The position numbers and the translations under genes were made by a program. A stretch of 64,000 nucleotides of DNA, from NCBI GenBank assembly GCA_964503045.1, contig CAZCZI010000006.1, forward strand, positions 62,001 to 126,000, written 5' to 3'. Below are positions 9,047-17,176 of this stretch, piece after piece; positions within the stretch are counted from its first letter, which is position 1; each line of letters starts with the position of its first letter. Under the pieces are notes generated by a model. It searched no databases. It saw only the letters and a list, made by a program, of their open reading frames with translations, and was not told the origin of the DNA. The stretch comes from CAYZJR01 sp964503045 (GTDB lineage: Bacteria > Cyanobacteriota > Vampirovibrionia > Obscuribacterales > Obscuribacteraceae).

Positions 9047-9131
9047 GTCAAGCTCCTTTCAGCCGACGCGTGCTCGTCGGGCGTCTGCCAGGAGAATAGC
9101 AAGCCGGGCGAAACTGCTCCCATGACTAAGT

Positions 9132-9150
9132 TAAGGAGCTAATGTCCTTA
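9132..9150. promoter_or_regulatory. Short hairpin in the adh/acs divergent region
   Basis: TAAGGA and TCCTTA are perfectly complementary around a 7-nt loop, followed by A-rich sequence. It lies in the 260-bp region between the divergent dehydrogenase and acetyl-CoA synthetase genes. It may be an operator or leader hairpin; no other evidence supports a role. Confidence 0.25.
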
Positions 9151-9306
9151 AAAAGGATCAGAAATAACGAAAGCATCGTAAACTAATAGGTTCGAAACGC
9201 CCAGGCTGGCGTAGGTTGACCGCTTCATTAGGAGCGGCGTGACCTCCATGCCACGTGGGCTCACCGTGTAGAGGAATTGACCGTACAGCTGGGGCTGGAG
9301 GTAATA

Positions 9307-11124
9307 ATGAAAGTCGCTGAGACAGCAAACAAGGCAAAAGACAAGAGCAAAGAAATTCAGAAGCGGGGCGTTGGTGAGGAGGTTCCGCGCGGAGTGCGCA
9401 AGGAAATCATCAAAAAGTTTCCGGTCAAAGCCAACGTCGAAAATTACGAGAGCCTGTATTCGACATTCACGTGGGAATCGGCGCGTGAAGAAATCGCCTA
9501 TTTTGCCGGTGGCAAAGTAAACGCTGCCTACAACGCAGTCGACCGGCATCTGCATGACGGGCGCCGCAACAAGATCGCGCTCTATTCAATCGATGCCAAA
9601 AACGAGCTGTCCAAGTACACGTTCCAAGACATTTACGAGATGTCTAACAAGGTGGGGAACGCCTTGAAGAGCCTCGGGGTCAAAAAGGGTGACCGCGTAT
9701 TTGTGTTTCTCCCCAGAGTTTTAGAGCTTTATGTCGCCACCATCGCCATCGCCAAGATTGGCGCAATTGCCGGTCCATTGTTTAGTGCATTCGGTCCCGA
9801 CGCACTAAGAGACAGATTGCAAGACTCAGGCGCCACAGTCATCATCACCAATCCGGCCCTGAAGCCCAAACTCGATGGCATCCGCGAACAACTGCACGAC
9901 CTAGAATACGTTGTCGTTGTTGACGGCGATCAGTCTCAATTGAAAGACAGAGAACTGGCTTGGGACGAGCTCGTCGAAAAGCAATCGGACAGACTGCAGT
10001 GCGAGCAAATGGATCCCGAAGATCCGCTTTACCTGCTCTACACTTCAGGAACCACCGGTAAACCCAAAGGCGTGGTACACGTTCATGCCGACATCATCGG
10101 GCACCACATGACGTCGAAGTGGGTGCTGGACTTGAGAGACGACGACATCTATTGGTGCACGGCCGATCCAGGCTGGGTAACCGGCACCGTATACGGTATC
10201 TTCGGGCCTTGGTCCAACGGCGCGTCTGTTGTCAGCTACGAGGGTCGTTTCGATGCAGAAAGCTGGTACCAAGTAATCGATCGCATGAAGGTGACGGTTT
10301 GGTATACGGCGCCGACAGCTTTGAGAATGCTTATGAAAGCGGGCGATGATGTGGTTTACAACCACAGCCTGGAAAGTTTGCGCCACATTTTGAGTGTCGG
10401 CGAACCACTCAACCCCGAAGTCGTTCGCTGGGGCATGAAAGTTTACGGATTGCCGATTCACGACAATTGGTGGCAAACCGAAACCGGTATGCAGCTAATT
10501 GCAAATCTCCCATGCACGCCAATTAAGCCCGGCTCCATGGGTAAACCGCTTCCTGGCATTTACGCAGCCGTAGTCGACGACGACGGCGAAGAAGTGGCTG
10601 CCGGACAGCTCGGACGCCTCGTGGTTCGTCCAGGTTGGCCGGCGATGCTGCGCACAGTTTGGAGAAACGAAGAAAAGTTCAACGAATACTTCCGCATTCC
10701 CGGCTGGTATTTCTCCGGCGACAACGCCTGGAAAGACGAGGAGGGATTCTTCTGGTTCGTCGGTCGTGCCGATGACGTCATCAACACCGCAGGTCACAGA
10801 GTCGGCCCGTTTGAAGTCGAATCAGCTCTTGTGGAACACCCAGCAGTGGCAGAAGCAGGCGTAATCGGTAAACCCGACAAAGAACGCGGCGAAATCATCA
10901 AAGCATTCGTCGTCCTCGCCAATGGTGTCACTGCTTCGAGCGATCTAATCGATGACATCAAAGAACACACAAAGCGGCAACTCGCAGCCCACGCCTATCC
11001 CAGAGAAATCGAGATTCGCGACAGCTTGCCGAAGACTCGCTCCGGCAAAATCATGCGACGCCTCCTCAAGGCATGGGAGTTGGGACTGCCCACCGGCGAC
11101 ACCTCATCTCTTGAAGACGACTAA
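9307..11124 (+). CDS. acsA: Acetyl-CoA synthetase (AMP-forming)
   Basis: Activates acetate to acetyl-CoA through acetyl-AMP in the cytoplasm. The 605-residue protein shows the adenylation-family motifs in order: YTSGTTGKPKG (about 245-255), WWQTETG, GWYFSGDN, GRADDVINTAGHRVGPFEVE and PKTRSGKIMRR. The last contains the catalytic lysine that is usually controlled by acetylation. The length matches the AcsA type of Bacillus and relatives rather than the longer Acs. The ATG at 9307 follows GGAGGT and is preferred over a TTG at 9277. The 3' end, including the stop codon, is part of an 18-bp tandem duplication. Confidence 0.92.
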   Translation: MKVAETANKAKDKSKEIQKRGVGEEVPRGVRKEIIKKFPVKANVENYESLYSTFTWESAREEIAYFAGGKVNAAYNAVDRHLHDGRRNKIALYSIDAKNELSKYTFQDIYEMSNKVGNALKSLGVKKGDRVFVFLPRVLELYVATIAIAKIGAIAGPLFSAFGPDALRDRLQDSGATVIITNPALKPKLDGIREQLHDLEYVVVVDGDQSQLKDRELAWDELVEKQSDRLQCEQMDPEDPLYLLYTSGTTGKPKGVVHVHADIIGHHMTSKWVLDLRDDDIYWCTADPGWVTGTVYGIFGPWSNGASVVSYEGRFDAESWYQVIDRMKVTVWYTAPTALRMLMKAGDDVVYNHSLESLRHILSVGEPLNPEVVRWGMKVYGLPIHDNWWQTETGMQLIANLPCTPIKPGSMGKPLPGIYAAVVDDDGEEVAAGQLGRLVVRPGWPAMLRTVWRNEEKFNEYFRIPGWYFSGDNAWKDEEGFFWFVGRADDVINTAGHRVGPFEVESALVEHPAVAEAGVIGKPDKERGEIIKAFVVLANGVTASSDLIDDIKEHTKRQLAAHAYPREIEIRDSLPKTRSGKIMRRLLKAWELGLPTGDTSSLEDD

Positions 11125-11141
11125 TCTCTTGAAGATGACTA
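11106..11141 (+). repeat. 18-bp tandem duplication spanning the acsA stop codon
   Basis: Two copies of ATCTCTTGAAGAYGACTA lie head to tail with one C/T difference. The acsA stop TAA is at the junction of the two units. The second unit fills the gap before the next gene at 11149. Confidence 0.85.
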
Positions 11142-11148
11142 AGAGCTG

Positions 11149-13176
11149 ATGAGCCCCGAATCCACCGGTAAAACGCAACAGATGCTCATTTCTTTGGGCA
11201 AAGGGTTGAGCTTCTCTCTGCCTGACGGCTGGTCTCAGACCGGAACCATCTCGCAAGAGTCTCTCGAAAAGAAACTCAAAAATAAAGTGAGCTGGACCCC
11301 GCCGGGGGAATGTCGCGCCAAAATTCATTGGCAGGTAGCGAAGATTACAGTCGCGCCTGAGGTGGTGGAGTTTCTCAAAATCATAATCGAGCAAGAACCC
11401 GGTGATCTTCCAATCGAAGCGCTGCAGCCGCTTCAGCCCGCTCTGATTCGGCTTGCACCGGAGACAATAACGAGATTGACGATAACTCAACTCGAAAACT
11501 CCAATCCGTTTTTGTATCTCGAGTATCACGATGATAGAAGCCGGTACCGAGGATTGGTTTGTTATGCGCCGGCAAGAAGCGGCAACGAAGGAGAAGTGCA
11601 AATCCTCGCCTACGAAGGAATAGAACCATTCTTCTCCAGGTTTGAAGAACCAGCGAAAGTATCCCTGCGATCACTGAGCGATGCATTGTTCGGCAAGACA
11701 CAGGAAGAAGAGAGCACCGCGGGCGATGCCGGACATGACGCCATCGAGGATGGCACATCAGCAAAAGATGCAGTCGAGACTGAGGCTGCAGCCTCAGAAA
11801 GCGCATCAGAAAGCGAAACAGATTTGAACTCCGGATGGATTCGCGCTCCACTCGACGACGAGCCAAGCTTGTCGCTTTCGCGATCCACGCTCGATTCACT
11901 CGAACGTCCGCATGCCGGTACATTGAACACACCCAAGGCGGACGATGACTACGAAGATTCCGGTGAAGTGGAATACGCGCCGGTAGGCAGTGTCGATCTC
12001 ATCGGCGCGACGCGCAGTATTATTCCGCCTGAAGATTGGCTGCAGTCCCACTTCAGAGGCGCTCCAACATCTTTGCTGGTTCCACCCAACATAATTTCTT
12101 GGTGCCCTCCAGACACGGAAAACGTGATTTTCCACTGGCACCAGCGGCGCATCAACTCAACTGTAGCGTCAGTCGCAACCGTTCAGCAACTAATGGCTGA
12201 TCAAGTACTTGGTGTTGCCCGGCAAGAGGCAGTGCATGAGTTTACAAAGCATCTTCTCAATCGCGATGATGTAGCGCTCAACGCTATCACTATCGAGCAG
12301 TTCGAAGAGTCCGGCCCACTTCTGTCTCTGCAGATAGATTCTTCAGACACGCTAGGAATGTTGTTCTTGTGGTTTGATGACTCAAATACTGAAGTGATCA
12401 ACATCATCGCGTATGAAGCCGATCAGGATTCGTTCGTCGATTATTATGACGATGTGATTGCATCGATCGCCACCCTGACCACGAAGCCGGCACCACCTGC
12501 GCCACCATCATCACAGATCTCATCATCACAAGTTTCATCACAGCAACCGCAAGCAACACCGTCTGCGTCAGCCGATTCAATCTCAGAGCCACAGGCACAA
12601 AGACCACGCACATCGCAAGATTTACACAAACAACGGGCGTCCCGAGAAGTCAGGAAACCCACTCGCCCATCCGCCGAGTTTCCGTCGCAGACGGTGAAGA
12701 GACCGACGGTTCCTGATGGATTCTTGGCACTGACCGAAGACAGCAAAGTAGATGCCGAAGCAGAGGAGTTCATCGGACAGTTGATTAGTCCCGACGAGCT
12801 CGTCGCAGCGTTTCCGCTTGATCTCGATGCGACAAGCGTTGCCGCTGAAGTTGCACCGCACAAACCAACTATGGAACTCAGCTCCTCCGCCAGCAAAATC
12901 AAAGCCGGCAAGTTGCAGCTCACAGCCCAAGAACGGGAAGTCATCGCACGAGCACTAGATGAGAACTCCGAGTCGGTTCCATACGAACTGCGCCCCGGTC
13001 AGACAATCACATCAATAATCGAAGACGCACGCCCTGAACTTGATCGCTCCGCAATCATCGCGCGCGTGAAGCAAATATACGAGTTCAATAGAAAACACGA
13101 TAACCCGATTAAGGCATGGACACTGACCGCGGGTGTGACTGTAATCCTGCCGTCGGAGATGTTTCGCAAAGAGTGA
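11149..13176 (+). CDS. Unknown protein with duplicated domain and LysM-like C-terminus
   Basis: A 675-residue protein with no signal peptide or membrane segment that I can see. Two similar regions (about residues 10-175 and 285-455) share a pattern of PDGWSQ/PEDWLQ, VSWTPP/ISWCPP, IHWQ/FHWH and a hydrophobic strand before YDD-type ends. They are joined by an acidic Ala/Ser/Glu linker (about 185-280) and followed by a Ser/Gln/Pro-rich stretch. The last about 60 residues (YELRPGQTITSII ... FNRKHD ... LTAGVTVILP) resemble a LysM module, which normally binds peptidoglycan. It starts 25 bp after acsA and could share its transcript. Function unknown. Confidence 0.7.
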   Translation: MSPESTGKTQQMLISLGKGLSFSLPDGWSQTGTISQESLEKKLKNKVSWTPPGECRAKIHWQVAKITVAPEVVEFLKIIIEQEPGDLPIEALQPLQPALIRLAPETITRLTITQLENSNPFLYLEYHDDRSRYRGLVCYAPARSGNEGEVQILAYEGIEPFFSRFEEPAKVSLRSLSDALFGKTQEEESTAGDAGHDAIEDGTSAKDAVETEAAASESASESETDLNSGWIRAPLDDEPSLSLSRSTLDSLERPHAGTLNTPKADDDYEDSGEVEYAPVGSVDLIGATRSIIPPEDWLQSHFRGAPTSLLVPPNIISWCPPDTENVIFHWHQRRINSTVASVATVQQLMADQVLGVARQEAVHEFTKHLLNRDDVALNAITIEQFEESGPLLSLQIDSSDTLGMLFLWFDDSNTEVINIIAYEADQDSFVDYYDDVIASIATLTTKPAPPAPPSSQISSSQVSSQQPQATPSASADSISEPQAQRPRTSQDLHKQRASREVRKPTRPSAEFPSQTVKRPTVPDGFLALTEDSKVDAEAEEFIGQLISPDELVAAFPLDLDATSVAAEVAPHKPTMELSSSASKIKAGKLQLTAQEREVIARALDENSESVPYELRPGQTITSIIEDARPELDRSAIIARVKQIYEFNRKHDNPIKAWTLTAGVTVILPSEMFRKE

Positions 13177-13236
13177 GAGCTTATTCTTCTCCTTCGGATG
13201 GCACCCACGGCGGATCGCGAATTTGGAAAACTGGGC

Positions 13237-14367
13237 TCATTCCCAGAAGAGCGGTTTTACGATTTTGCCTGCTTGATCTTTGATCTCTGTCAGTCCTTTC
13301 TCATACGGCAAGAAATCCGACGTCACCAACCCAGCCAGACCAATGCCATAGACCACGCGCCCAACTGTTCGGTATTTGGGCATGAGGCTCAATGTTCCCC
13401 CCACAAATGTCGCGACTTCTGTGCCAATCTTGAGCATCGTGTTGGGTTGACTGTATTGGTCGTTGCCCAACTTGTTCAATTGGAAGGGAACATCAATGAC
13501 GCTGAGCACCCCAATCATTGCTGGCGCCGCTTTCGGAAATGTGAGAGACGAGCCAACGAGAAAACCGTCGACTACCGCAGTTCCGGTTGGGTTGTCTTGA
13601 AAGGCGCTGCGGTACTCGTAGACAAATTTGTATTTGCTTGGAGACTCGACCAATTGACGCACCTTTTCGACAGGTACCGAAAGCATCAAATTGCGGTTAT
13701 CGCTTTCCGAAAATCCGTTGGACATGACTCCGACTACCTTGCCGGTAGAGTCCATTAGAGGGCTTCCAGAGCTCCCGTGAGAGCCGCGAATGACAGCGGC
13801 CATACGATCGCCCGTCAGGTATGCTTGTGCCATTTTGGCGACATTGGGGTCGCCCGCGTTGGCGGCTTTGACCCACTGAGGCCATTCACCTTCTTCAGGG
13901 TTAACTACCCAATCGGGCATAGGCTTGGTCGCTTGAAACTTGCCTGGAGAAATCCACGGCAACCTTGAGCCGTCGGGATGGCCGAGACCGAATACCTCGG
14001 CTCCTTGAGTCAGATTGGTGCTTGCCCCCAGCTCGAGACCGCGGGACTGCGATTTCTCAATTCCTTTTACCTTGAGCAAAGCCAAATCGTTGACGTCATC
14101 AATCTTCTCAATTTCGGCCACATAGCTTTTGCCTTCGCTGGTTTCTACCTTCACCCTGGGAGCGTTTTTCACCACGTGGGCGTTGGTGACGATTTCATCG
14201 CCTCCTGGAAGGAAAAAGCCGCTAGCCGCTCCTCGTTTGGTCGAGACCTTAACCGAGGATGGTTGTGCATCTTGATAAAGCTTGTGTGCGACTTCCGGGG
14301 ACCCGCAACCGTCCTCGTATTGTGCACCTTTGTCAACACGCAGGACGGGAACTTCGCAGGATGCCAT
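13237..14367 (-). CDS. Trypsin-like serine protease, HtrA-related
   Basis: A chymotrypsin-fold protease with a complete triad: His in VTNAHVVKNA, Asp in DDVNDLALLKVKG and Ser in GSHGSSGSPLMDSTG. The usual GNSGGP is GSSGSP here, so the glycine before the last proline is replaced. SGFFLPGGDEIVTNAHVV and VVGVMSNGF are standard framing strands. A Gly- and hydrophobic-rich region of about 120 residues follows, with no PDZ domain. I place the start at ATG 14367 (376 residues). The open frame continues upstream through an AT-rich, AGATCT-rich stretch to 14589, giving 74 improbable residues. No clear signal peptide is visible with either start. Confidence 0.82.
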   Translation of the reverse strand: MASCEVPVLRVDKGAQYEDGCGSPEVAHKLYQDAQPSSVKVSTKRGAASGFFLPGGDEIVTNAHVVKNAPRVKVETSEGKSYVAEIEKIDDVNDLALLKVKGIEKSQSRGLELGASTNLTQGAEVFGLGHPDGSRLPWISPGKFQATKPMPDWVVNPEEGEWPQWVKAANAGDPNVAKMAQAYLTGDRMAAVIRGSHGSSGSPLMDSTGKVVGVMSNGFSESDNRNLMLSVPVEKVRQLVESPSKYKFVYEYRSAFQDNPTGTAVVDGFLVGSSLTFPKAAPAMIGVLSVIDVPFQLNKLGNDQYSQPNTMLKIGTEVATFVGGTLSLMPKYRTVGRVVYGIGLAGLVTSDFLPYEKGLTEIKDQAGKIVKPLFWE

Positions 14368-14790
14368 ATTCGCTTTCTCGGACGCCGCCAGTAGAGGAAA
14401 ACAATTTAACAGCGAGATATGGGTGGGGACATACGGTATTCCCCAATCAGATCTAGATCTTATGTAATAAAGTATCTGAATTAATAACTGAATCAGATCA
14501 ATATCTATATTTAGATCTACATCTGTTATATATCCGCCAAGTATCAAATCGACGATTAACGTTTGCTCGTGTTTGGCTTTCCAAGCCACTTTTGACGCAG
14601 CAATCGCTTATGCTTTAAGCACGAGAAAAATCGCATCAAGAATCGCTTGAAGCCGCCTGTGGGTGGGTTCTGTGTGGAATTCTCTGCTCCATTGGAATTT
14701 GACGACGCCAATGCCGCAAAGAGTTCGTTGCGAAACCCGTGAAGAACCTAATTTGCCCCCTCTTTCTTTTTAGGTCTCCCGATTAATCAA
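14368..14790. other. AT-rich divergent intergenic region before dnaB
   Basis: A gene-free region between the divergent protease and dnaB genes. It contains AGATCTAGATCT at 14449-14460 (a 12-bp palindrome), another AGATCT near 14512, and repeated ATCTA/ATCTG words between 14449 and 14535, against otherwise balanced composition. GGGGA/TCCCC arms flank the segment just before it. Promoters for both genes must lie here, but I cannot pick clear boxes. No origin-type DnaA box cluster is evident. Confidence 0.5.
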
Positions 14791-16158
14791 ATGGATTCCG
14801 ACGTCACATTCTCCGAATCTTCCCTTGAGCGGCTGCCGCCACAGTCTTTGGATGGCGAACAAGCGGTTCTTGGTGCGCTTCTCGTATCAGGCGACGGCAT
14901 CACTCGCGTCGTCGACATTTTGGAACCGGACTATTTCTATCGCAAAGCCCACCAAGTCATCTACGCAGCAATGCTGGACTTGTACGACAAAAACGAACCG
15001 ATAGACATCATCACCGTTTCCCAATACCTAAAGGATCAAGGAACGCTCGAAAATATCGGCGGGCGCCAATACATCACCGACCTCGCTCTCAGCGTCTCGA
15101 CCACCGCCAACCTCGAGTATTACGGCAGAACCGTTCAAGAGAAAGCTCTGCTTCGCCATCTCATTAAAGCAGGAACCGAAATCGTCGCCTCCTGCTACGA
15201 AGAACCCGATGCAGAAGTGGCCATCGACCGCGCCGAGCACCTGATTTTCAACCTTGCCCAACGCCGCAACTTGCAGCAGCTGGTGCACATAAAACATATT
15301 GTCGAAACTTCGTTCCAACAAATTGAAAAACGCTACGAACAGCGCGACAGTCTCTCCGGCGTATCGTCCGGATTCTATGACCTCGACGCCATGACATCGG
15401 GGTTCCAACCATCTGAGTTGATCATTCTTGCGGCTCGTCCATCAATGGGTAAGACCGCCTTCGTGCTCAACCTCGCTCAAGCCTGCGCCGTCGAGCAAAA
15501 CATTCCATGCGCCATCTTCAGTCTTGAAATGTCGAAGGAATCGCTCGTCATGAGAATGCTTTGCGCAGAAGCAAAAATCGATGCCAACCGCCTGCGAACC
15601 GGTCACTTGCATACAAATGATTGGACACAGTTGGCGATGGCGATGGGAAGATTGGGCGAAGCTCCACTGTATATAGATGATTCCGCCCTGGTCAACGCGC
15701 TGGAAATCCGCGCCAAGTGCCGGCGACTTAAAGCCGAGATGAAAGGTCTCGGTTTGATCATCATCGACTACATCCAGCTGATGCAAGGTCGAAAGGTCAC
15801 CGACAACCGCGTGCAAGAAGTCTCGGAAATTTCGCGAAGCTTGAAGCAGCTGGCCAGAGAACTTGATACTCCGGTCATCGCGCTGTCGCAGCTGTCACGC
15901 GCGGTGGAAGCACGGCAGAATAAGCGACCGATGTTGTCTGACTTGCGGGAATCTGGATCTATTGAACAAGACGCAGACATCGTGATGTTCATCTACAGAG
16001 ACGAATACTACAACCCTGAAAGCGACAAGCGCGGCGAAGCCGAAATCATCATCGCCAAGCAAAGAAACGGCCCGACAGGAACCGTCGATCTCCTCTACCA
16101 ATCAAGCATCACCAAGTTCCTCAACAAGGTCCACAACCCGCAATTCCAAAACGCCTGA
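14791..16158 (+). CDS. dnaB: Replicative DNA helicase
   Basis: Hexameric 5'-3' helicase that unwinds DNA at the fork and loads primase. The 455-residue protein has the N-terminal domain (PQSLDGEQAVLGALL) and the RecA-like motor: Walker A ARPSMGKTAF at about 215-224, SLEMSKE, Walker B LIIIDYIQLM, DTPVIALSQLSRAVE and the conserved LSDLRESGSIEQDADIV. No intein or insertion is present and the length is normal. It is separated from the next gene by a CACG-rich low-complexity spacer. Identification is certain. Confidence 0.97.
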   Translation: MDSDVTFSESSLERLPPQSLDGEQAVLGALLVSGDGITRVVDILEPDYFYRKAHQVIYAAMLDLYDKNEPIDIITVSQYLKDQGTLENIGGRQYITDLALSVSTTANLEYYGRTVQEKALLRHLIKAGTEIVASCYEEPDAEVAIDRAEHLIFNLAQRRNLQQLVHIKHIVETSFQQIEKRYEQRDSLSGVSSGFYDLDAMTSGFQPSELIILAARPSMGKTAFVLNLAQACAVEQNIPCAIFSLEMSKESLVMRMLCAEAKIDANRLRTGHLHTNDWTQLAMAMGRLGEAPLYIDDSALVNALEIRAKCRRLKAEMKGLGLIIIDYIQLMQGRKVTDNRVQEVSEISRSLKQLARELDTPVIALSQLSRAVEARQNKRPMLSDLRESGSIEQDADIVMFIYRDEYYNPESDKRGEAEIIIAKQRNGPTGTVDLLYQSSITKFLNKVHNPQFQNA

Positions 16159-16169
16159 CCTGCGGGACA

Positions 16170-16266
16170 TTGACACGCACAGCATGACATGGAACTCGTG
16201 ACACGAAACGCGCGACACGCACGCACAGCGTGCCACGAAACTCGTGAAACGCACGACACGCAGCAT
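16170..16266. repeat. CGTG/CACG-rich low-complexity spacer after dnaB
   Basis: Between the dnaB stop and the next ATG, words such as GACACG, ACTCGTGA, CGCACG and GCATGA recur many times in both orientations, without a fixed period. It resembles, in base usage and in its location behind a stop codon, the GTGATCAC cluster at 19204-19361. Confidence 0.5.
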
Positions 16267-16312
16267 GAATGTGCCGGTTGACTGCAGCGCCCAAACCAGC
16301 GAACATTGAGCC

Positions 16313-17029
16313 ATGCCGTCACCCATCGTAGAGTTGCTTACGATTACCGGATTGGGAATCTCCACTCTGGGAGTTATTATCTTCACGGCACTGAATCGCA
16401 ACTCAGGTGCATCATTACCAAACAGGATGTGGTTGGGAATCATCCAGCGCGACGTGCTTGATCCGATTGAAGGAGCCCCGACGGACGGAACCTACGCCAT
16501 CGGAACGCTTTCCGGGCGCCGCACCTGCGTTTGGCTCGGCGACAGAGGACACGTTTCAAAAGCAGTGACGAGTGGGTTGCACAAGACACCATGCGATCTT
16601 CGCATTCAAGTAGCAAGCATCACTCCAATGCAGTTCACGATTTTCAGAATGACCGGTGAGCCGAAGAAAATAGCACCACCTGACAAACAATTGCCCGTGC
16701 CGGTTTCGAGGCGCGAATTGATTGACGCTAAGCAAATGGGTAAACCGCAGCTAGAACAACTCTTGGAACTTCAAGAGAGCGAAAAAGTGCTTGTCTACAG
16801 CGGCGATCCACCATTGTTCAAGCAATGGCAGCAGCATGGCGAAGTCGGATTCTTGTTCAATCTCTTGTATCTACACTCAGCCGACAGTCTCACGCAAGCA
16901 GATTACACTTTAACATTTCATATAGCCAAACCAAATAGCTATTTGCTTGAACCAGACGCAGTCAAAAGCATCATTCAAGACTTGAATGGTCTGGCAACCG
17001 ATTTAGAAAAGAATACGCCCAACAAGTAG
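16313..17029 (+). CDS. Membrane-anchored protein of unknown function
   Basis: A 238-residue protein with one N-terminal membrane segment (about residues 5-26, VELLTITGLGISTLGVIIFTAL) and a soluble remainder of about 200 residues, probably mixed alpha/beta. No motif or family is recognised. A Lys/Pro-rich tract (EPKKIAPPDKQLPVPVSRR) sits mid-protein and may be a linker. The ATG at 16313 is the only plausible start before the membrane segment, though no strong ribosome site precedes it. It stands between dnaB and a secreted helical protein on the same strand. Confidence 0.65.
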   Translation: MPSPIVELLTITGLGISTLGVIIFTALNRNSGASLPNRMWLGIIQRDVLDPIEGAPTDGTYAIGTLSGRRTCVWLGDRGHVSKAVTSGLHKTPCDLRIQVASITPMQFTIFRMTGEPKKIAPPDKQLPVPVSRRELIDAKQMGKPQLEQLLELQESEKVLVYSGDPPLFKQWQQHGEVGFLFNLLYLHSADSLTQADYTLTFHIAKPNSYLLEPDAVKSIIQDLNGLATDLEKNTPNK

Positions 17030-17176
17030 AAGGACCCTCAGTAGATTGGACAAGCGGGCACAGTGAATCCTCGAAACGCAAGCGCCGACTTTTCAATATT
17101 GCTATGATCGCTTTCAGCTCGGGTAACGATCATTCCAATTCGATTTAGCTCAGATCGATTCGCAATCTCAAATGAA

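Noticed and set aside
9148..9555. 135-residue minus-strand open frame
   Set aside because: It is the antisense shadow of the acetyl-CoA synthetase 5' region and lacks any start signal.
14400..14790. Replication origin near dnaB
   Set aside because: The region is AT-rich with AGATCT palindromes, but I found no cluster of DnaA boxes and no dnaA or dnaN nearby.
17080..17150. Sixth copy of the TACCGATATCGGTA repeat
   Set aside because: CGACTTTTCAATATTGC resembles the left end of the family, but the palindrome itself is missing, so similarity is too weak.
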